Shown here piece by piece: positions 6,251 through 9,860 of a DNA stretch of 9,860 nt (the stretch's first letter is position 1; every line of letters starts with the position of its first letter). The notes below the pieces were generated by a model, which saw only the letters and a list, made by a program, of their open reading frames with translations, made no database searches and was not told the DNA's origin. Location: positions 1 to 9,860 of the forward strand of contig JADGRT010000073.1 of the NCBI GenBank assembly GCA_017880715.1. Reading direction: 5' to 3'. Made by a program: the position numbers and the translations under genes. The stretch comes from Verrucomicrobiia bacterium (GTDB taxonomy: Bacteria > Verrucomicrobiota > Verrucomicrobiia > Limisphaerales > UBA1319).

Positions 6251-8098
6251 TCACAATTTGGCCAGGGCCTGATCCAGCCATTGGATTTCGCAGGGGAACA
6301 GAAATCGCCGATTGATCCGGGCGACGGCTTGCCGGGCCTTTTCGGTTTGCTGAAGATTCAGGTAAACCTCGAACCAGGCCATGTAATAGGAGGTGGACTC
6401 CTCCGAACCGAGACGGCTCGAATCGATGGTCTGCAACACGGCTTCGGCATCGCGCGTTCTCTGGTTCAGCAGCAAGGCCTGACTGTGATTGATTTTGGTG
6501 ATAGCCCAATCGGGCACTTGCGCGATGAGCTCCATCGTCAGCTTGATGGCCTCGGCGGGTTGTTGCCGCAAAGTGAGGAGGGCCGCGGCGTAGTTGTTCT
6601 TGACATTCGGAGCGTTCGGCTGCAACTTGTACAGGGTCGCGCAAGCCGCCAGCCTCAATTCCGCATCTCTTAACCGGTCCGCGACGGTAACGAGGAGAAC
6701 CCAATAATCCAGATTCTCTGCCAGGGGCTTCTGCAATTTCAACAGGATTTCCTTGGCCAATCGTGGATGCCCCAAATTGCTGATTTGCTCGGCAATGCGT
6801 AATCCCACCGTCGGGCTTTTAAATTCGGCGGCGGCGGCCTTTTGAAAATCGGTTTCAGCCAGCGCTGGTTTCCCGGCGCCCAATTCCGCCTGGCCATCCA
6901 AATAATGACTATATCCCACCATGGTCGTCTGCGCGGCGGCGGTCTGGCGTATTTGCGCGGCCAGCCTCGAAGCGGCTTCCCATCTTTGGTTGGCGATCAA
7001 AATGTCGCCCCAGACCATCCAAATCCTTTCGTCGTAGGCATATTCCATCGTTCGCCGTTGCAGGAGGTCGATGGCGTTGTCGGCCAGCCCCAAAATTGCA
7101 TAGGTCTCGGCCAGTTGAATCGCTTCGCCCCCAGTGCCGGGAGGCTTCCGATACGCTTTGGCCAGTTCCATGGCGTCGGCTTTCCGTCCAAAAGCCGACA
7201 ACAAACGCCAGTAATTACAATGGTCGGCCGGCGTGTCGAGCCCCCACTCGGACAACCGTCGCAAGGATTGCGCGAAACGCTGGACATCGCCCGCCTGGAA
7301 TCCCACCGCCATCGACAACCGGTTGGCCACCACCCGCCATTCGGCATTGGTCAAGGCCGCATCCAGACTTTCCTTCCCCTGAAAACGCTCATTGACCGTT
7401 CCCCACCCCGCCCGATATGCCGCCTGATAAAGCCGCAACTCGGCATCGATCACCGATGGATTGACGGCTTCCCACCGGCTGGCGAATTCCTTGATTTGGC
7501 CGGCGTTAAACAAGGCCTTTAGATAAGCCTTCTCCAAACTCGGGCTCAAGCGATGGTTCAGCGGTGTTAACATGCCCAACACCCAATCCGTGAGCCGGTA
7601 GCGTTCGAACACCTGGGATACCAGCTCGACATCGGCCAAATTGGTGGCGGACAACCGCAACAGCCAAAAGGAATACTGGATCGACATTTCCAGATGTTGG
7701 TTGGTGCCCGTGTCGGTGCGCAGGGTCCGCAGCAGTCCGCGTATCAGATCCGGATTGCTGGGATTGTGGGCCAAAGCAGCCTGCCAGCCATAGAGAGCAT
7801 CGGCGGTCTTGCCTGACGCCAGGGCCTGCAGCGCGCCCCGTTGGAGCGACCAAGCCTGAACCAGATTCAAGCCGCTGGCCCGGTAGACGGGGATAAAGCC
7901 CGGCGGCGTGGTCCGCCAGATCTTCGGCAGAAAGAGCGCCAGAAAAATCATCAGTCCGACGAATCCGAGGAAGGCCAGCCGGAACGAAAATGAAAAAAGC
8001 AGTATGCGCAACAACGGGTACTCGGCCAGCCGAACGTTGATCTTCTTTTTGTCGGACAAGACAGCCAGTCCATCTTTTAATTTCGTCCAAATCTTCAC
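6251..8098 (-). CDS. Membrane-anchored TPR-type repeat protein
   Basis: 615 aa with a GTG start (8096-8098) and no SD. A short basic N-terminus is followed by a strongly hydrophobic stretch (about 39-58, LAFLGFVGLMIFLALFLPKIW), a single membrane anchor. The remainder is helical with TPR-like units, for example ALASGKTADALYGWQAALAH near 92-111 and LAETYAILGLADNAIDLLQRR in the middle. It should project an alpha-solenoid into the periplasm or cytoplasm; the basic residues before the anchor favour an N-in, C-out orientation. The motif VKNNYAAALLTLRQ begins at V499 and closely resembles VKNNLALACLLLRQ in the divergent neighbour. TPR solenoids usually scaffold protein complexes, but the partner is unknown. 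It ends with TGA at 6251-6253, convergent with the propeller gene across the long inverted repeat. No enzymatic domain is seen. Confidence 0.85.
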   Translation of the reverse strand: MKIWTKLKDGLAVLSDKKKINVRLAEYPLLRILLFSFSFRLAFLGFVGLMIFLALFLPKIWRTTPPGFIPVYRASGLNLVQAWSLQRGALQALASGKTADALYGWQAALAHNPSNPDLIRGLLRTLRTDTGTNQHLEMSIQYSFWLLRLSATNLADVELVSQVFERYRLTDWVLGMLTPLNHRLSPSLEKAYLKALFNAGQIKEFASRWEAVNPSVIDAELRLYQAAYRAGWGTVNERFQGKESLDAALTNAEWRVVANRLSMAVGFQAGDVQRFAQSLRRLSEWGLDTPADHCNYWRLLSAFGRKADAMELAKAYRKPPGTGGEAIQLAETYAILGLADNAIDLLQRRTMEYAYDERIWMVWGDILIANQRWEAASRLAAQIRQTAAAQTTMVGYSHYLDGQAELGAGKPALAETDFQKAAAAEFKSPTVGLRIAEQISNLGHPRLAKEILLKLQKPLAENLDYWVLLVTVADRLRDAELRLAACATLYKLQPNAPNVKNNYAAALLTLRQQPAEAIKLTMELIAQVPDWAITKINHSQALLLNQRTRDAEAVLQTIDSSRLGSEESTSYYMAWFEVYLNLQQTEKARQAVARINRRFLFPCEIQWLDQALAKL

Positions 8099-8195
8099 AG
8101 CCGCTACTTAATCACAAATTGAGCGCGGATGAAACAAGGAATTTTGCGTATTTCCGGGGCTGGCTTTTTCCCTCGTTCTCTGTTCCGATAGCACC
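8099..8195. promoter_or_regulatory. 97-bp divergent promoter region between the two TPR genes
   Basis: This short gap lies between the GTG start of the minus-strand TPR gene and the ATG of the plus-strand one, so both promoters should be here. I cannot assign convincing -35/-10 boxes on either strand. Neither start has a recognisable SD. Co-regulation of the pair is inferred from geometry only. Confidence 0.4.
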
Positions 8196-9860
8196 ATGCA
8201 CTGGCGCGACTGGTCCAGACAACGCAAACTGCTGGTGGTTGGATTGCTGATGGCGATAGTCACGGGGCTATTGTTCGCGGGTCCGTTTCGTCGTTTTCAG
8301 GCTGAACGCGCCGCGCAGGCAGCTCGTCGTTATCTGGCCGCTGGCGACGTGCGATCAGCCGCCCTGAGCGCGCAACGCACCCTGGATCTGGCGCCCGACC
8401 ACGTCATCGCTCTGGAGGTCAAGGCGCTCATACTCGGCGGCTTCAACGACCCGGAGTCGGTCACGGTCTGGAAACGAGTCGCCGAACTGACCCAGCAACG
8501 CACTAATTGGCTGAATGCCCTGGCCTCGGCCATTCGCTTCCGCGATCTCAACCAGGCCACTAATCTGGCGATCCAAGTCGAAACCAGATACCCCACCGAC
8601 CCATCGACCCTTCGCCTGCTAAGCGCCTATGCGATCGTTAGAAACCAGTTGCCGGCGGCGCGCGGCTACCTGGATCGCCTGGGCAAGCTCGATACCAATA
8701 ATATTTGGGATCGATTTAACCGCGCCACGCTGGCGCTGGCGGATAGCAATCGAGTGGAACAGGCCGCGGGAGAAAAACAACTGCTCGAATTGGGCCGGCA
8801 AACCAACGACGCCAGCCTGCTCAGCCTGCGCGTCCTGATCCAACGAGCCGCCGACCGAAAGGACACGGTTACGCTCCGCCAGCTTTCGGACCAGTTGATG
8901 GCCCGGCCTAATTCCACGTGGAGCGACCGTTTCGACCATGTCCTGTGGCAGTGGCAGGTATCGCCCGAACTGGGACAGCAATCGCTGACCGCCGTTTTGC
9001 AGCGCCCGCTAACCGACGAACATTACCTGCAATTGGCGCGCCAACTGATTGACCATGGGCTTTTGACCATGGCCACCCAGGTCAGCCGGCAGTTTTCCAC
9101 CAATGCCATTCGCGATCTGCGGCTGGTTTCAGTCCAGGTCGAACTCCTGCAGCAACAGAAACAGTGGGGGCCATTGGCCTCCTTTCTGGCTCAACCCGCC
9201 TTGCCCACCAACGCCCCGCTGCTGGAGCTTTGGCGCGCGCGCGCCGCCCGCGAAATGGGACTGCCGCGAAAATCCGATCTGTATTTGGATTATGCGCGCC
9301 AGGAATCCCGCCATCAACCCGGACAACAAACGGTGCTGGCTCAATTGCTGGACGGTTGGGGATGGGCGCTGGACGCGCAAAGCTTCCGCTGGCAACAGGC
9401 CTTGGACGATGTGGATCCGCTGCCCGCCCTGCGCCGACTGGCCAGCGACTATTACGCGTCCGGCAACACCGTCAAACTCGCGTCGGTCCTGGAACGATGG
9501 CTGGTGCTCGAACCGGATTCGGCTTCCGTTAAGAACAACCTGGCGCTGGCCTGCCTGCTGTTGCGGCAGAACCTTCCACGGGCTCATGAACTGGCGGCGC
9601 AGGCGCTGGCCGCCGCACCCACGAACGATGTCTTTCGCAGCACTTACATTTACTCGCTGCTGGTTCAGAACAAAAACCGGGAAGCCCGCGCCGAATTGGA
9701 CAAGCTGGCCGTCAAGAACCAGCCGGCGGGAGCGCTTTATGCCGCGTTGGCCTATCAGGCGGCGGGTGAAGTCGAGTCAGCCCGCCAAGCCCTCCGACGG
9801 GCAGGCGCCGGGAAACTGTTGCCGGAGGAAAAAAAATTGCACCAACAGTTATATGAACGA
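8196..9860 (+). CDS. Membrane-anchored TPR-type protein, 3' end cut by window edge
   Basis: An uninterrupted reading frame of 555 codons runs from ATG at 8196 to the last base of the window without a stop, so the C-terminus is missing. The protein begins MHWRDWSRQRKLLVVGLLMA. A hydrophobic anchor spans about 11-29 and is followed at once by TPR-like helices: AARRYLAAGDVRSAALSAQR (about 42-61) with LDLAPDHVIAL after it. More TPR-like units occur throughout, including LERWLVLEPDSASVKNNLAL (about 430-449) and LLRQNLPRAHELAAQAL. The VKNN (445-448)/LLLRQ segment matches the corresponding region of the divergent 615-aa protein, as do the N-terminal anchor and general length, suggesting distant paralogues. 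Codon use is GC-rich with no frameshift. No SD precedes the ATG. Its function is unknown; it is a solenoid likely to bind partners at the cell envelope. Minus-strand ORFs at 8330-9587 are shadows of this gene. Confidence 0.87.
   Translation, partial: MHWRDWSRQRKLLVVGLLMAIVTGLLFAGPFRRFQAERAAQAARRYLAAGDVRSAALSAQRTLDLAPDHVIALEVKALILGGFNDPESVTVWKRVAELTQQRTNWLNALASAIRFRDLNQATNLAIQVETRYPTDPSTLRLLSAYAIVRNQLPAARGYLDRLGKLDTNNIWDRFNRATLALADSNRVEQAAGEKQLLELGRQTNDASLLSLRVLIQRAADRKDTVTLRQLSDQLMARPNSTWSDRFDHVLWQWQVSPELGQQSLTAVLQRPLTDEHYLQLARQLIDHGLLTMATQVSRQFSTNAIRDLRLVSVQVELLQQQKQWGPLASFLAQPALPTNAPLLELWRARAAREMGLPRKSDLYLDYARQESRHQPGQQTVLAQLLDGWGWALDAQSFRWQQALDDVDPLPALRRLASDYYASGNTVKLASVLERWLVLEPDSASVKNNLALACLLLRQNLPRAHELAAQALAAAPTNDVFRSTYIYSLLVQNKNREARAELDKLAVKNQPAGALYAALAYQAAGEVESARQALRRAGAGKLLPEEKKLHQQLYER

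Noticed and set aside
6842..7522. 226-aa plus-strand ORF
   Set aside because: Antisense to the membrane TPR protein; proline- and arginine-rich shadow with no domain.
9129..9587. 152-aa minus-strand ORF, and others at 8330-8981
   Set aside because: They lie opposite the uninterrupted plus-strand TPR frame that reaches the window end.
1..9860. CRISPR array, insertion sequence or phage genes
   Set aside because: No evenly spaced direct repeats with unique spacers, no transposase or integrase motifs and no phage structural proteins were seen.

Overview
The window looks like a chromosomal segment of a moderately GC-rich environmental bacterium, most probably of the Verrucomicrobiota (Pedosphaera/Limisphaera-like) or a close PVC relative. 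This placement is inference from four things: a Tat-exported amidohydrolase, a secreted PQQ-like propeller protein opening with a WPGWRGP motif, palindromic repeats whose accidental ORFs read like 'RITRI.AD' and 'IRVIRG', and mostly leaderless-looking starts without Shine-Dalgarno (SD) sequences. No 16S or other firm marker is present.

Layout, left to right. Positions 1-120 are non-coding and carry small hairpins. A Tat-signal amidohydrolase lies on the minus strand (121-1581). A complete tRNA-Leu(CAA) gene with encoded CCA is on the plus strand (1750-1835). Almost touching its 3' end, and convergent with it, is a two-gene AbiE/MenAT-type toxin-antitoxin module on the minus strand. The antitoxin AbiEi (2687-3322, or to 3388 with the longer start) is followed by the nucleotidyltransferase toxin AbiEii (1839-2690), with a 4-base ATGA overlap. 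A 214-280 bp non-coding gap leads to a plus-strand pair: a wHTH-type O-methyltransferase (3603-4634) and a secreted PQQ-like beta-propeller protein (4696-5934).

The convergent gap 5935-6250 holds a long inverted repeat with 28-base arms, then an AT-only hairpin. The right third is a divergent pair of single-pass membrane TPR-type proteins: 6251-8098 on minus (GTG start) and 8196 to the window end on plus. The second stays open for 555 codons and is cut by the window edge. They share a VKNN/LLxLRQ motif and the same architecture, so they look like distant paralogues controlled from one 97-bp intergenic region.

The only clear functional system is the toxin-antitoxin module. Its toxin family includes enzymes known to modify tRNA acceptor ends. 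It sits against a tRNA gene, has a strong SD unlike its neighbours, and has clustered GCAT/ATGC half-sites in front of the antitoxin. The other genes look like housekeeping or accessory envelope functions of unknown substrate. I found no CRISPR array, transposase, integrase or phage gene.
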